Counted from the stretch's first letter, positions 15,158 to 27,986 are shown. The stretch: DNA of 64,000 nucleotides from an uncultured Flavobacteriales bacterium (GCA_943788725.1 CALSRJ010000003.1:372001-436000), one strand, 5' to 3'. A program made the numbers and translations. The notes: generated from the letters alone by a model not told the origin.

Positions 15158-16846
15158 ATGTCAGACGATAAAAAGATCATTTTTTCCCTTCAGGGTGTAA
15201 GCAAGATTTACCCTCCTCAAAAGCAAGTCCTCAAAAACATCTACCTCTCCTTTTTTTATGGAGCCAAGATCGGCATCATCGGTCTCAACGGTTCTGGTAA
15301 GTCTTCTTTGCTGAAGATCATTGCTGGAGTAGAAAAGGACTTTCAGGGCGACTTGAGTTTCAGTGATGGCTATACCGTTGGTTACCTGGAGCAGGAGCCG
15401 CAACTCGACGAATCGAAGACGGTCATGGAGATCGTGAAGGAAGGAGCTTCCGAAATCACGGGCTTGTTGGAAGAATACGAGAAGATCAACAACGATTTTG
15501 GTTTGCCTGAGGTGTACGAGGATGCCGATAAGATGGAGAAGCTCATGGCTCGGCAAGGCGTCTTGCAAGACAAGATCGACGCGGTGGGTGCATGGGAATT
15601 GGAATCGAAGCTAGAGCGTGCCATGGATGCATTGCGCACGCCAGAAGGTGATACGCCGATCAAGAACTTATCGGGAGGGGAGCGCAGGCGCGTGGCGCTT
15701 TGCCGTCTGTTGATCCAGCAACCGGATATCTTGCTCTTGGATGAGCCTACCAACCACTTGGATGCCGAATCGGTAGAATGGTTGGAGCATCACTTGCAGG
15801 AGTATGCAGGAACGGTAATCGCGATTACGCACGACCGGTACTTCTTGGACAACGTTGCCGGATGGATCCTAGAATTAGACCGTGGAGAAGGCATTCCGTG
15901 GAAGGGAAACTACAGCTCTTGGTTGGATCAGAAGTCGAAGCGCATGGCGCAGGAAGAGAAGACGGCCAGCAAGCGTAGAAAGACCCTCGAACGTGAATTG
16001 GAATGGGTACGCATGTCTCCAAAAGGAAGGCACTCCAAGAGCAAGGCGCGTTTGACGAACTACGACAAGATGCTCGGTGAGGAGCAAAAGACCAAGGAAG
16101 AAAACTTGGAAATCTATATTCCGCCGGGGCCACGCCTTGGCAACAATGTGATCGAGGCCATCGATGTGTCGAAGGGATTTGACGATCGCTTGTTGTATGA
16201 AGAGTTGAACTTTAAGCTACCACCTGCGGGCATCGTTGGGATCATCGGGCCAAACGGCGCGGGCAAGACCACGTTGTTTCGCATGATCATGGAGCAGCAG
16301 AAACCGGACAAGGGCGAATTCAAAGTCGGGGAAACCGTGAAGGTAGCTTACGTAGATCAGGCGCACGAAGACGTGGATGAGAGCAAGACTGTCTATGAGG
16401 TAATCTCAGGAGGCAATGAGCACATCGACCTCGGTGGACGCGAAATGAATGCACGTGCCTATGTTTCAAAATTCAACTTTGCCGGTAACGACCAAGGGAA
16501 GAAGGTAGCCGTGCTTTCGGGTGGAGAGCGCAATCGATTGCATTTGGCGATGACCTTGAAAGAAGGTGCAAACGTGCTGTTGCTCGATGAGCCTACAAAC
16601 GACTTGGACATCAATACGCTTCGTGCGTTGGAAGAGGCTTTGGACAATTTTGCCGGTTGCGCAGTGGTGATCAGTCACGACCGTTGGTTCCTCGATAGAA
16701 TCTGCACCCACATCCTCGCATTTGAAGGAGACAGCCAGGTCTATTATTTCGAAGGTGGCTACAGCGATTACGAAGAGAACCGTAAGAAGCGTTTGGGGGA
16801 TGAAGCTCCGAAGCGTATTCGGTATAAGAAGCTGGGGAAGGTTTAG
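15158..16846 (+). CDS. ettA: Energy-dependent translational throttle protein (ABC-F ATPase)
   Basis: This 562-residue ABC-F ATPase binds the ribosomal E site and links translation to energy status. It has two ABC domains in one chain: Walker A 'GLNGSGKSS' with signature 'LSGGERRRVALC' and Walker B 'ILLLDEPTNHLD', then Walker A 'GPNGAGKTT' with 'LSGGERNRLHLA' and 'VLLLDEPTNDLD'. The linker with the arm and P-site-tRNA interaction motif (basic stretch 'MSPKGRHSKSKARL') lies between them. There is no membrane segment. The length is typical of EttA. Confidence 0.95.
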   Translation: MSDDKKIIFSLQGVSKIYPPQKQVLKNIYLSFFYGAKIGIIGLNGSGKSSLLKIIAGVEKDFQGDLSFSDGYTVGYLEQEPQLDESKTVMEIVKEGASEITGLLEEYEKINNDFGLPEVYEDADKMEKLMARQGVLQDKIDAVGAWELESKLERAMDALRTPEGDTPIKNLSGGERRRVALCRLLIQQPDILLLDEPTNHLDAESVEWLEHHLQEYAGTVIAITHDRYFLDNVAGWILELDRGEGIPWKGNYSSWLDQKSKRMAQEEKTASKRRKTLERELEWVRMSPKGRHSKSKARLTNYDKMLGEEQKTKEENLEIYIPPGPRLGNNVIEAIDVSKGFDDRLLYEELNFKLPPAGIVGIIGPNGAGKTTLFRMIMEQQKPDKGEFKVGETVKVAYVDQAHEDVDESKTVYEVISGGNEHIDLGGREMNARAYVSKFNFAGNDQGKKVAVLSGGERNRLHLAMTLKEGANVLLLDEPTNDLDINTLRALEEALDNFAGCAVVISHDRWFLDRICTHILAFEGDSQVYYFEGGYSDYEENRKKRLGDEAPKRIRYKKLGKV

Positions 16847-16888
16847 GGTTGACTTCGACTTCAACCTCAACTGCAATTGTGACTTTTT

Positions 16889-16981
16889 GCGTTAGCGATA
16901 GCAGTGGCACCCCGCAGTCCGCGCCTTGGCGCGGGCGAGGAGTAGAGCGAATAGCGCGGTCCGCCAAAGGCGGGAACGCCC
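16889..16981 (-). repeat. Dispersed 90-bp repeat with two hairpins, copy 1
   Basis: On the minus strand it reads GGGCGTTCCC, a CCGCC/GGCGG hairpin, CGCTATTCGCTCTACTCC, a CGCGCC/GGCGCG hairpin, then TGCCACTGCTATCGCTAACGC. Copy 2 at 52112-52198 on the plus strand has the same order of blocks. The conserved arms with variable hairpins suggest a structured, mobile or RNA-encoding repeat. It sits between ettA and hisS. Confidence 0.75.
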
Positions 16982-17049
16982 AAAGCCTCCCACCATTCAC
17001 TAATCGTCTAATTATCTAATCATCTAATTCTCAAATCGCCCCATCATCC

Positions 17050-17057
17050 TACATTTG
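17050..17057 (+). promoter_or_regulatory. -7 promoter box immediately upstream of hisS
   Basis: TACATTTG is a perfect TAnnTTTG match ending only 5 bases before the hisS ATG (17063), so transcription may start at or next to the start codon. Confidence 0.6.
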
Positions 17058-17062
17058 CGGTC

Positions 17063-18433
17063 ATGGCCAACAAACCTTCGATACCGAAAGGAACACGCGA
17101 CTTTTTGCCCGAGCAGAGCTTGAAGCGTCAGTTCATCTTTGACACGGCGCGCCAGGTGTTTCAGAGCTACGGTTATGTGCCGATAGAAACGCCTGCGATG
17201 GAGAACCTCGATACCCTCTTGGGGAAGTACGGGGAGGAAGGCGATAAGCTCATTTATAAGATCCTGAACAACGGCGATTATTTGAGCAAGGCCAGCGATG
17301 AAAAAATTGAAGCAAGGGATTCTCAAGGCTTGAGCATGGAGATCAGCGACCGAGCCTTGCGCTATGATCTTACGGTGCCTTTTGCGCGCTTTGTGGTGCA
17401 GAACCAGAACGAGCTAAGCTTTCCATTTAAACGCTATCAGATCCAACCGGTATGGCGTGCGGACCGTCCTCAGAAGGGGCGCTACCGTGAGTTTTATCAG
17501 TGCGACGTTGATGTGATCGGTAGCAACAGCCTGCTCAACGAAGCGGAATTGCTTTGCATCATTGACGATGTCTTCAACCAACTTGGTCTTGGAGATGTCA
17601 CCATTCGCATCAACAACCGAAAGATTTTAAGTGGCATTGCAGAATCGGCCGGATTGAGCGGGTATTTCCAAGAGATGACCGTGGCCATCGATAAACTGGA
17701 TAAGATCGGTGTGGATGGGGTGAAGCAGGAGATGATCCGCAATGGACTGCCCGAAGCGGGGGTGAAGAAGGCGCTGAACTTGATCAAGCTGAAAGGTGAG
17801 CCTTTCGGTACCTTAAAGATGCTGGCCGGCGCGGTCACTGGTGCAGAGGAGGCATACAAAGGAATGGAGGAAGTGCGGTCGCTTTTAAGGGCCCTGCCTG
17901 AGGCAGTGCGTGAGAAAGTGGAACTCGACTTGACCTTGGCGCGTGGGCTGAATTATTACACAGGAGCAATCATTGAGGTTGGACATCCTGACTTTCCTTC
18001 TAGCATTTGTGGTGGGGGGCGTTACGATGACTTGACTGGAATATTTGGGTTGACGGGAATGAGCGGCGTAGGCGTAAGCTTGGGTGCTGATCGTATATAT
18101 GACCTGATGGAAGCGAAGGATTTGTTTCCGAAGAGTATCAAGGCTTCGAGCGAGGTGTTGTTTGTGAATTTCGGCGATGCCGAAGCCATGCAATGCTTAA
18201 AGCTTGCTGCTGATTTGCGCAGCGAGGGCATTTCTGCAGAGGTATATCCAGACGGCGCCAAGATGAAGAAGCAAATGAAGTACGCGGATGACAAAGGGGT
18301 TCGTGTGGTGATCATCGTCGGCGAGGAGGAGTTGAAAAACGGCATGACTGCGGTGAAGAACATGGCGACGGGCGATCAGGAATTGGTGGCGCAGAAAGAA
18401 TTGACTTCTTTTATCCTTCAAACCCTGCGTTGA
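17063..18433 (+). CDS. hisS: Histidine-tRNA ligase
   Basis: This 456-residue class II aminoacyl-tRNA synthetase charges tRNA-His in the cytoplasm. Recognisable blocks are 'PKGTRDFLPEQ' at the N-terminus, motif 2 with 'YQIQPVWRADRPQKGRYREF', the histidine-binding 'LDLTLARGLNYYTGAI', motif 3 'GGGRYDDL', and a C-terminal anticodon-binding domain. It overlaps the histidine ammonia-lyase gene by one base (TGATG), so synthesis of the enzyme that uses histidine and the one that destroys it is coupled. A -7 box lies unusually close to the ATG. Confidence 0.97.
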   Translation: MANKPSIPKGTRDFLPEQSLKRQFIFDTARQVFQSYGYVPIETPAMENLDTLLGKYGEEGDKLIYKILNNGDYLSKASDEKIEARDSQGLSMEISDRALRYDLTVPFARFVVQNQNELSFPFKRYQIQPVWRADRPQKGRYREFYQCDVDVIGSNSLLNEAELLCIIDDVFNQLGLGDVTIRINNRKILSGIAESAGLSGYFQEMTVAIDKLDKIGVDGVKQEMIRNGLPEAGVKKALNLIKLKGEPFGTLKMLAGAVTGAEEAYKGMEEVRSLLRALPEAVREKVELDLTLARGLNYYTGAIIEVGHPDFPSSICGGGRYDDLTGIFGLTGMSGVGVSLGADRIYDLMEAKDLFPKSIKASSEVLFVNFGDAEAMQCLKLAADLRSEGISAEVYPDGAKMKKQMKYADDKGVRVVIIVGEEELKNGMTAVKNMATGDQELVAQKELTSFILQTLR

Positions 18434-19899
18434 TGATCCAACTTGACCACCGCCATTATACGATCCAGGAGATCCGAGACATGGTTGCTTCAAAAGAAGA
18501 ACTGGAACTTTCGGACGCCCTCATCGAGCGGATCAAGCACGCACGTCAATTTTTAGAAGACTACATCGAACGGGCTGAAAAGCCGATTTACGGAATCAAC
18601 ACGGGCTTTGGAAGCTTGTGTGATACCGAAATTGAGAAGAAGGACCTCGGAACACTGCAGCGGAATTTAGTCATGTCTCACGCCTGTGGCGTTGGTGACA
18701 TAGTGGACCCGGAGATCGTGCGGTATATGATCGTGCTGAAGGTGCTCGGATTGTCGAAGGGACATTCTGGGGTGCGGCTACAGACCGTGGAAGGATTGCT
18801 CGATTTGTATAACCATGGGGTCATTCCTGTTGTCTATGAGCAAGGTTCATTGGGAGCGTCGGGAGACCTGTCGCCGTTGGCACATGTGTCACTCGCATTG
18901 CTTGGATTGGGTGAAGTGCATTACGGTGGGGAGATTGTTCCGGCGCACGAAGCATTGACGGCAGAGGGGTTGCCGATGTTGGATTTGGGTGCAAAGGAAG
19001 GTTTGGCCTTGTTGAATGGAACACAGTTCATGTCTGCCTATGCAACGTATATGCTTGGCCAGCTGGATGCACATATGGATAAATTGCACGCCATTGCGGC
19101 CCTTTCGCTTGACGCGTATGATGGGCGTATAGAGCCGTTTGATGATGCGGTGCATGCGGTGCGTCCACATCGAGGGCAGCGACGAGTTGCGGAGAAGATG
19201 CGCGAACTCCTTGCAGGGAGCGAGTGGGTCACTCAAGAGAAGAAGCACGTGCAGGATCCGTATTCCTTTCGGTGTATTCCTCAAGTGCATGGAGCGAGCT
19301 TAGATGCGATTGACTATGTGATGGGAGTGGTAGAGGTGGAGATCAATTCGGTGACGGACAATCCCACCTTGATACCGGACGAGGATAAGATCATTTCTGC
19401 TGGAAATTTTCACGGACAGCCTTTGGCGCTTGTCTTGGACCATTTGGCGATCGCCATGGCCGAGTTGGCGAGCATATCTGAGCGCAGAACCTATAAACTC
19501 ATCGGAGGTCAGCGGGGCCTTCCCGCCTATTTGGTTGCCAGTCCAGGATTAAACAGTGGTTTGATGATCGCACAGTATACAGCTGCGTCTATTGTTAGTC
19601 AAAACAAGCAATTGTGTACGCCATCATCGGTGGATACCATTGATTCATCTAACGGTCAGGAGGATCATGTTAGCATGGGGGCAAACGGAGCGACCAAGGC
19701 CCTGAGGGTGTATAAGAACCTTGTGAAGGTGAATGCGATTGAATTGCTTACCGCTGCTCAAGCGGCCGATTTTCGCGCTGGAAAATCATCCCCCGCTTTG
19801 GAGCAATTGCGGACGGATCTGAGGGAATACGTGCCTTTCATTGAAGATGATGTCGTCCTTAGTCAGTTGATCCACAAGGCCGTAGAATTTTTGGTGTAA
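18433..19899 (+). CDS. hutH: Histidine ammonia-lyase
   Basis: The enzyme converts L-histidine to trans-urocanate and ammonia, the first step of histidine degradation. The electrophilic MIO cofactor forms from Ala142-Ser143-Gly144 in 'GSLGASGDLSPLAH'. Other lyase blocks are 'YGINTGFGSLCD' and 'EINSVTDNPTL'. The 488-residue length fits HutH. The ATG at 18433 overlaps the hisS stop. No other hut genes (hutU, hutI, hutG) lie nearby, so the rest of the pathway must be elsewhere or absent. A tyrosine or phenylalanine ammonia-lyase cannot be fully excluded from sequence alone. Confidence 0.92.
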   Translation: MIQLDHRHYTIQEIRDMVASKEELELSDALIERIKHARQFLEDYIERAEKPIYGINTGFGSLCDTEIEKKDLGTLQRNLVMSHACGVGDIVDPEIVRYMIVLKVLGLSKGHSGVRLQTVEGLLDLYNHGVIPVVYEQGSLGASGDLSPLAHVSLALLGLGEVHYGGEIVPAHEALTAEGLPMLDLGAKEGLALLNGTQFMSAYATYMLGQLDAHMDKLHAIAALSLDAYDGRIEPFDDAVHAVRPHRGQRRVAEKMRELLAGSEWVTQEKKHVQDPYSFRCIPQVHGASLDAIDYVMGVVEVEINSVTDNPTLIPDEDKIISAGNFHGQPLALVLDHLAIAMAELASISERRTYKLIGGQRGLPAYLVASPGLNSGLMIAQYTAASIVSQNKQLCTPSSVDTIDSSNGQEDHVSMGANGATKALRVYKNLVKVNAIELLTAAQAADFRAGKSSPALEQLRTDLREYVPFIEDDVVLSQLIHKAVEFLV

Positions 19900-19942
19900 T
19901 ATATTTTTTCTTAAAAAGGTTTATAACATAAACTAATTTATA

Positions 19943-19950
19943 TATGTTTG
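19943..19950 (+). promoter_or_regulatory. -7 promoter box of the membrane protein/regulator operon
   Basis: TATGTTTG matches TAnnTTTG and lies 25 bp before the ATG at 19975, in an AT-rich stretch. Confidence 0.65.
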
Positions 19951-19974
19951 TACCATCAATCAAACAAATGAATT

Positions 19975-20547
19975 ATGACCACGCAAGATTCCATGACCAA
20001 TGAGCAGCGACTCACCTTGATCACAGATATGATCAACAAGGCTCGATTCAATTTCAGTCGCGGTAGTTTTTATTTCATCCTTTGGGGAGTGATCCTTTTT
20101 GGGGCGGCTGTATACGAATACTTGGCAGGTTCGGTATTTGATTTGTCTATGCCGTGGATAGGCTGGCCGATCGCCGGCATGCTTGGAGGGATTTTTAGTG
20201 CTCTGTACTCTCGCAAAGTATACAGCGATGGCCCGACCACCCATTTGGACAAGATCTATTCCTCGATTTGGATGGTCTACTTCGTCACCCTGATCATACT
20301 CATCGTGGCTTGGGTGTCTCATCGCATCAGCCCGGGTAGCTACATCATGATCGTCACTGGTTTTCCAACCTTCCTTACCGGGTACATCCTCAAGTTCAAA
20401 CCCCTCCAGTGGGGTGGGATTGTGTTTTGGGTGCTTGGCTTGTTGAGCCTTTACTTTATGAGTGAGTACAGCTCATTGATCTTCGCACTTTCAATGGTGT
20501 TGGGGTATGTGATTCCTGGGTTCATGATGAGATCTATGGAGTCGTGA
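19975..20547 (+). CDS. Multi-pass membrane protein of unknown function
   Basis: The 190-residue protein has a short soluble N-terminus (about 1-28) and five or so hydrophobic segments (for example 'FYFILWGVILFGAAVYEYLA', 'MVYFVTLIILIVAWV' and 'IVFWVLGLLSLYFM'). No catalytic motif is seen. The next gene, a winged-helix regulator, overlaps the stop codon (GTGA) and is almost certainly co-transcribed. In Bacteroidetes such membrane protein plus winged-helix pairs commonly behave as a small self-regulated unit, but the signal sensed is unknown. Confidence 0.8.
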   Translation: MTTQDSMTNEQRLTLITDMINKARFNFSRGSFYFILWGVILFGAAVYEYLAGSVFDLSMPWIGWPIAGMLGGIFSALYSRKVYSDGPTTHLDKIYSSIWMVYFVTLIILIVAWVSHRISPGSYIMIVTGFPTFLTGYILKFKPLQWGGIVFWVLGLLSLYFMSEYSSLIFALSMVLGYVIPGFMMRSMES

Positions 20548-20831
20548 GCTTCGGTACACTAGATCCATTATTGCATTCGCCTTTGCGCTTGGCGGTCATG
20601 TCCTTGTTGATGACCATAGACGAGGCCGAATTCACCTATCTAAAGGAAAAGACGGAGGCGACGGCGGGTAATCTCAGCGTGCAAATCACGAAGCTGGAAG
20701 AAGCAGGCTACATCCAGGTTGAAAAAGGGTACAAGGGAAAGCGTCCACTTACCACGTGTACTATTACCAAGAAGGGGCGAGCTGCGTTTGAAAACTATGT
20801 GAATACCTTGAAAGGATACATCAAGACATAG
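20544..20831 (+). CDS. Winged-helix transcriptional regulator
   Basis: A 95-residue single-domain regulator. The helix-turn-helix and wing are visible: 'LRLAVMSLLMTIDEAEFTYL', then 'TEATAGNLSVQITKLEEAGY' as the recognition region, then 'VEKGYKGKRPLTTCTITKKG' as the wing. It resembles the small MarR/ArsR-like winged-helix proteins of Bacteroidetes. It starts at a GTG that overlaps the stop of the membrane-protein gene, so the two are translationally coupled. It probably controls the promoter at 19943. Confidence 0.88.
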   Translation: MSFGTLDPLLHSPLRLAVMSLLMTIDEAEFTYLKEKTEATAGNLSVQITKLEEAGYIQVEKGYKGKRPLTTCTITKKGRAAFENYVNTLKGYIKT

Positions 20832-20850
20832 ATGCCTGTGATGGGCATCT
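20831..20850 (+). terminator. Weak terminator-like hairpin
   Basis: GATGCC and GGCATC pair around TGTGATG just after the regulator stop. Only a short broken T run follows, so termination may be partial and the thioesterase gene may be read from the same transcript. Confidence 0.4.
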
Positions 20851-20857
20851 TTGTTGT

Positions 20858-21274
20858 ATGAAAGTATTTGAGACAAAGCTGCGCGTGCGCTATGCTGAAA
20901 CCGATCGAATGGGTTACTGCTACTATGGGAATTTTGCTGCCTTCTTTGAAGTAGCGCGTGTAGAAGCGTTGCGGTCACTAGGATTTACCTACAAAGAATT
21001 GGAGGATGAGGGCGTGGTTCTCCCCGTGCTAGAGTATCAGATCAAGTATTTCAAACCTGCATACTACGATGAAGAACTGCGCATTGAAACCAAGATCGAA
21101 GCGGTGAAAGGAGCTCGGCTCTACTTCAGCTATACCACGTTCAATGAAGCCAATGAGGCCCTCAACAAGGCTACCACCACACTGGTGTTCGTGGACTACC
21201 AGACCAAGCGCCCGATGAATCCTCCGAAGGAATTGCTAGAGGTGTTGCGCCAAGCTGCTGACAACGTATCCTGA
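20858..21274 (+). CDS. Acyl-CoA thioesterase, hotdog fold (YbgC/4HBT family)
   Basis: The 138-residue single-domain hotdog protein carries the 4HBT active-site block 'RVRYAETDRMGYCYYGNF', in which the Asp after Glu-Thr is the catalytic residue, and the 'FFEVARVEALRSLGFTY' helix. It should hydrolyse acyl-CoA thioesters in the cytoplasm. Relatives sit with Tol-Pal or in phenylacetate and lipid metabolism, but the neighbourhood here does not specify the substrate. Confidence 0.9.
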   Translation: MKVFETKLRVRYAETDRMGYCYYGNFAAFFEVARVEALRSLGFTYKELEDEGVVLPVLEYQIKYFKPAYYDEELRIETKIEAVKGARLYFSYTTFNEANEALNKATTTLVFVDYQTKRPMNPPKELLEVLRQAADNVS

Positions 21275-21329
21275 ACATCTTCTGCAAAGGGCTTGCTTTT
21301 TCAATCGATCCTTTGAGGAGCTTTGTATC

Positions 21330-25164
<3,835 letters not shown>

Positions 25165-25228
25165 GGTATGAAATTGATACGTGAAGTTACGCATATAACT
25201 AAGTGATTGCGAAGGGTGGGGTTGGGAC

Positions 25229-25259
25229 AAAAAAAAGGCTGACCCTTAGGCCAGCCTCT
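25229..25259 (-). terminator. Terminator of the second T9SS gene
   Basis: On the minus strand GAGGCTGGCC-TAA-GGGTCAGCC forms a stem followed by T8, just after the stop at 25282. Confidence 0.85.
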
Positions 25260-25281
25260 CACAAAGTGTATTGTTAGCAGC

Positions 25282-26382
25282 TTACTGCTTAGAGAACTTC
25301 TTCACCTCCACGGCGCCGCTGGTCTCGTCAGCAGCCTGGATGATGTAAACGCCACTCTTCTCATCGTTGAGCTGGATGTTGGCGTCTTCGGTAAGGTTCA
25401 CGCTGCGAACGAGTCGTCCTTGCATGTCCATAACCGTAACTGCTGTTGCGTTTTCAACGCCTTCAACGCGCACTGCATCGATCATTGGAACCACCTTAAG
25501 CGTTGTTCCGTTGAGCTCTTCCGTACCTAAGGGCCAGTTAGAAGGGTGGAAAGGATCATAGCTGTCGATGATTGTGAATGACTCACACGTAACATCATTG
25601 GAATCTACATTGTCACCCACTTCATTGGCAATCACACAGAATGTGTACGTTCCTGAGTCTTGAGGCGTAGCAGGGATAATGCTTGCATTGTTAACAATGC
25701 GCGTGGTCATCTCACCTGGAGCAAGGTTACCGCTGAGTACACCAGCAACGTTTTGCGTATCGCCGTTCAATGCGAGTTGGTAGTTAACTGCATAAAAAGC
25801 AGGGAAGGTAATGCTGCTGTTGTTTTGAAGAATCAACACAACACTATCGATTGAAGGTACGGTGTTGGTCATGTTGTCCAGGTCAAAACCATCCAAGTTG
25901 GTTGGGTTTGCAATGGCCATTGACAAAGCTGCCCAATCGTTGTGTACGGCTGAAGAAACAATGTAGTCATCGCAATTGAGGTTGTTGTTAGGATTTGACT
26001 CCAGCGCAGTATTGGTGAAGTAAGCACCAGCGCAAATTTCGTAGTTCGGCGTGGAAGCTTCGAATGAATACCCAGCTGTTGTATAGAGGGTGATCTCAGC
26101 TCCAGCTGCGAAGTCGCCATTGAAAACAAGCGTATCAGGCTGAATGAAGTAATTTGAATTTACCTGTACCGCAATCCAGATTTCAGATCCAGTAGGAATT
26201 GCGTTACTACCGTTGTTCTTAATGGTAAAAAAGATCGGAGCTACCATGCTCGGAGGGATCTGGTTGCTGCTGTTGGCTGCCGTACCTACCTCAGAAATGG
26301 CGAGGTCGTAGGTCTGTGCGTTGCTGATACCAACGATCGAGCACATTACGATAAGTGAAAGGAGTCGAGTAAAATTTCTCAT
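25282..26382 (-). CDS. Secreted protein with T9SS C-terminal sorting domain (paralogue 2)
   Basis: The 366-residue protein has a signal peptide (MRNFTRLLSLIVMCSIVGIS, then NAQ) and ends with a sorting domain ('MDMQGRLVRSVNL...KSGVYIIQAA...VKKFSKQ'). The body contains CARDB/Ig-like strands with 'FTIKNNGSNAIPTGSEIWIA' and 'TYTFCVIANEVGDN'. It is the tandem paralogue of the gene at 24073-25164, but a terminator between them suggests separate transcripts. Few cysteines and many Asn/Thr fit an extracellular protein. Confidence 0.88.
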   Translation of the reverse strand: MRNFTRLLSLIVMCSIVGISNAQTYDLAISEVGTAANSSNQIPPSMVAPIFFTIKNNGSNAIPTGSEIWIAVQVNSNYFIQPDTLVFNGDFAAGAEITLYTTAGYSFEASTPNYEICAGAYFTNTALESNPNNNLNCDDYIVSSAVHNDWAALSMAIANPTNLDGFDLDNMTNTVPSIDSVVLILQNNSSITFPAFYAVNYQLALNGDTQNVAGVLSGNLAPGEMTTRIVNNASIIPATPQDSGTYTFCVIANEVGDNVDSNDVTCESFTIIDSYDPFHPSNWPLGTEELNGTTLKVVPMIDAVRVEGVENATAVTVMDMQGRLVRSVNLTEDANIQLNDEKSGVYIIQAADETSGAVEVKKFSKQ

Positions 26383-26480
26383 AGTTTGTTGATTTGATAA
26401 ACGTGCTTTTAAGACGCGGCGCGAAGTTAAAGGTTAGGGCTTGATCTATAAATATCTGTGGCGAAAAGTTTGGATTGACA

Positions 26481-27308
26481 CTAAAGCGGTGATCCGCACT
26501 GCCTGCAGAACTTTGAACCTTCTATATGACCGGTTAAACCACAATTGTTGCAATGCGTCTTCTTCAATTCTATGGATGTGCCTTGACTCCCTCTTACCAT
26601 TTCAACACCCACTATGCCGGTTGGAACTGCAATGATTCCATAACCCAGAATCATCAAAATCACGGAAAAGAACTGGCCCAAATCGGTATGTGGGTGAATG
26701 TCTCCAAAACCTACGGTGGTCATTGTTACTATGGCCCAATAAATACTTCGTGGAATACTTGTGAAACCATTCTCTCCGCCTTCGACGATGTACATGATTG
26801 TGCCCATGATTACGGCTACGTTCAATACTGCAAACAGGAATACACCAATTTTAGCGCGGCTGGCTTTCAATGAATTCCACAAGGCGTCCGCTTCATTCAT
26901 GAAACGAGCGATCTTCAGCACCCTGAAAACCCGCATAAGCCTGAAAATGCGAATGATCATGAGGTATTGGGAAGAAGTGATGACCAAAGCCAAGTAGGTA
27001 GGAAGGATAGAAAGCAGGTCAATTATCCCGTAAAAACTCAAGGCATAGCCCAAAGGCTTTCTGGCCGTCCAAAGACGCAAGCCGTACTCTATACTGAAAA
27101 CCAGGGTAAAGGCGTATTCAGCCCACATGAACCAAGGACCGTAAGCTTCTCGCAGGTCGGTAATGCTTTCCAACATGACCACCACGGTGCTCAAAACAAT
27201 CAGCCAAAGCAGGATGATATCAAAATTCTTTCCTGCAGGGGTTTCTGTCCCGAAGATGATGACGTAGAGCTTCTGGCGCAGTGGTTTGTTATCCGGCTCG
27301 GTCTGCAT
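26481..27308 (-). CDS. Voltage-gated K+ channel with C-terminal zinc ribbon
   Basis: The 275-residue protein is a six-helix cation channel. The S4-type voltage sensor 'IRIFRLMRVFRVLKIARFM' has regularly spaced arginines, and the pore loop 'TMTTVGFGD' is the K+ selectivity filter. A short C-terminal Cys4 zinc ribbon ('CNNCG'...'CRQCG') replaces the cytoplasmic domains of larger channels. It would conduct K+ across the inner membrane. The start overlaps the end of the DUF4159 gene by 20 bp on the same strand. Confidence 0.93.
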   Translation of the reverse strand: MQTEPDNKPLRQKLYVIIFGTETPAGKNFDIILLWLIVLSTVVVMLESITDLREAYGPWFMWAEYAFTLVFSIEYGLRLWTARKPLGYALSFYGIIDLLSILPTYLALVITSSQYLMIIRIFRLMRVFRVLKIARFMNEADALWNSLKASRAKIGVFLFAVLNVAVIMGTIMYIVEGGENGFTSIPRSIYWAIVTMTTVGFGDIHPHTDLGQFFSVILMILGYGIIAVPTGIVGVEMVRGSQGTSIELKKTHCNNCGLTGHIEGSKFCRQCGSPL

Positions 27309-27969
27309 CGTTTGTAAATACGTATTGAATAATATTTGCGCCCATTTGAAGCGCTTCCTGATGATTTTCGCGGGTGTCGTTGTGTATCCTTGGATCCTCC
27401 CAACCGTCGCCTAGGTCGCATTCAAATGTGTAGAGACAAACCAGTCGACCCTCGTAAATCAAACCAAATGCTTGGGGACGCATATCCTCGTGTTCGTGGA
27501 TTTTGGGCAGTCCTTTGGAGAATTCGAATCGCTGATGAAAGACCGGATGCGAAGCAGGTAATTCCATAAACTCAAGTTCCGGAAACACCTTTTTCATTTG
27601 AGGGCGGATGTAGGGGTCGATGCCGTAATTATCATCGATGTGCAGAAACCCACCAGAGATCAAATACTTCCGCAGGTTTTGAACCTCCTTATCTGAAAAA
27701 ATCACGTTGCCATGACCGGTAAGGTGTACAAATGGATAATTGAAAAGACTGCGATCTCCTACTTCCACCACTGCTTGTTCTGGGTCAATATTGGTCCCGA
27801 GTTCTGCGTTGCAGAATGCGACCAAGTTGGGCAATGACGTCTCGATGTTGGCATACCAATCGCCTCCTCCGCCGTATTTGAGCAGCCCAATGCGATAGCT
27901 GTACTGTCCTTGAGCAAGGGTCGCCAATGACGCCAAAAGGATGGTCAGGAGCAGAAGGGTTTGCTTCAT
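27289..27969 (-). CDS. DUF4159-family secreted protein
   Basis: The 226-residue protein has a signal peptide (MKQTLLLLTILLASLATLAQ) and the DUF4159 hallmarks: 'YSYRIGLLKYGGGGDWYANI', 'VHLTGHGNVIFSDKEVQNLR' and 'GGFLHIDDNYGIDPYIR'. The fold resembles glutamine-amidotransferase-like domains, but no activity is known. It lies between rsmE and the K+ channel on the same strand, 17 bp after rsmE. The longer in-frame start inside rsmE would destroy the signal peptide, so 27969 is chosen. Confidence 0.88.
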   Translation of the reverse strand: MKQTLLLLTILLASLATLAQGQYSYRIGLLKYGGGGDWYANIETSLPNLVAFCNAELGTNIDPEQAVVEVGDRSLFNYPFVHLTGHGNVIFSDKEVQNLRKYLISGGFLHIDDNYGIDPYIRPQMKKVFPELEFMELPASHPVFHQRFEFSKGLPKIHEHEDMRPQAFGLIYEGRLVCLYTFECDLGDGWEDPRIHNDTRENHQEALQMGANIIQYVFTNDADRAG

Positions 27970-27986
27970 GGTTCGAAAATAAGGTT

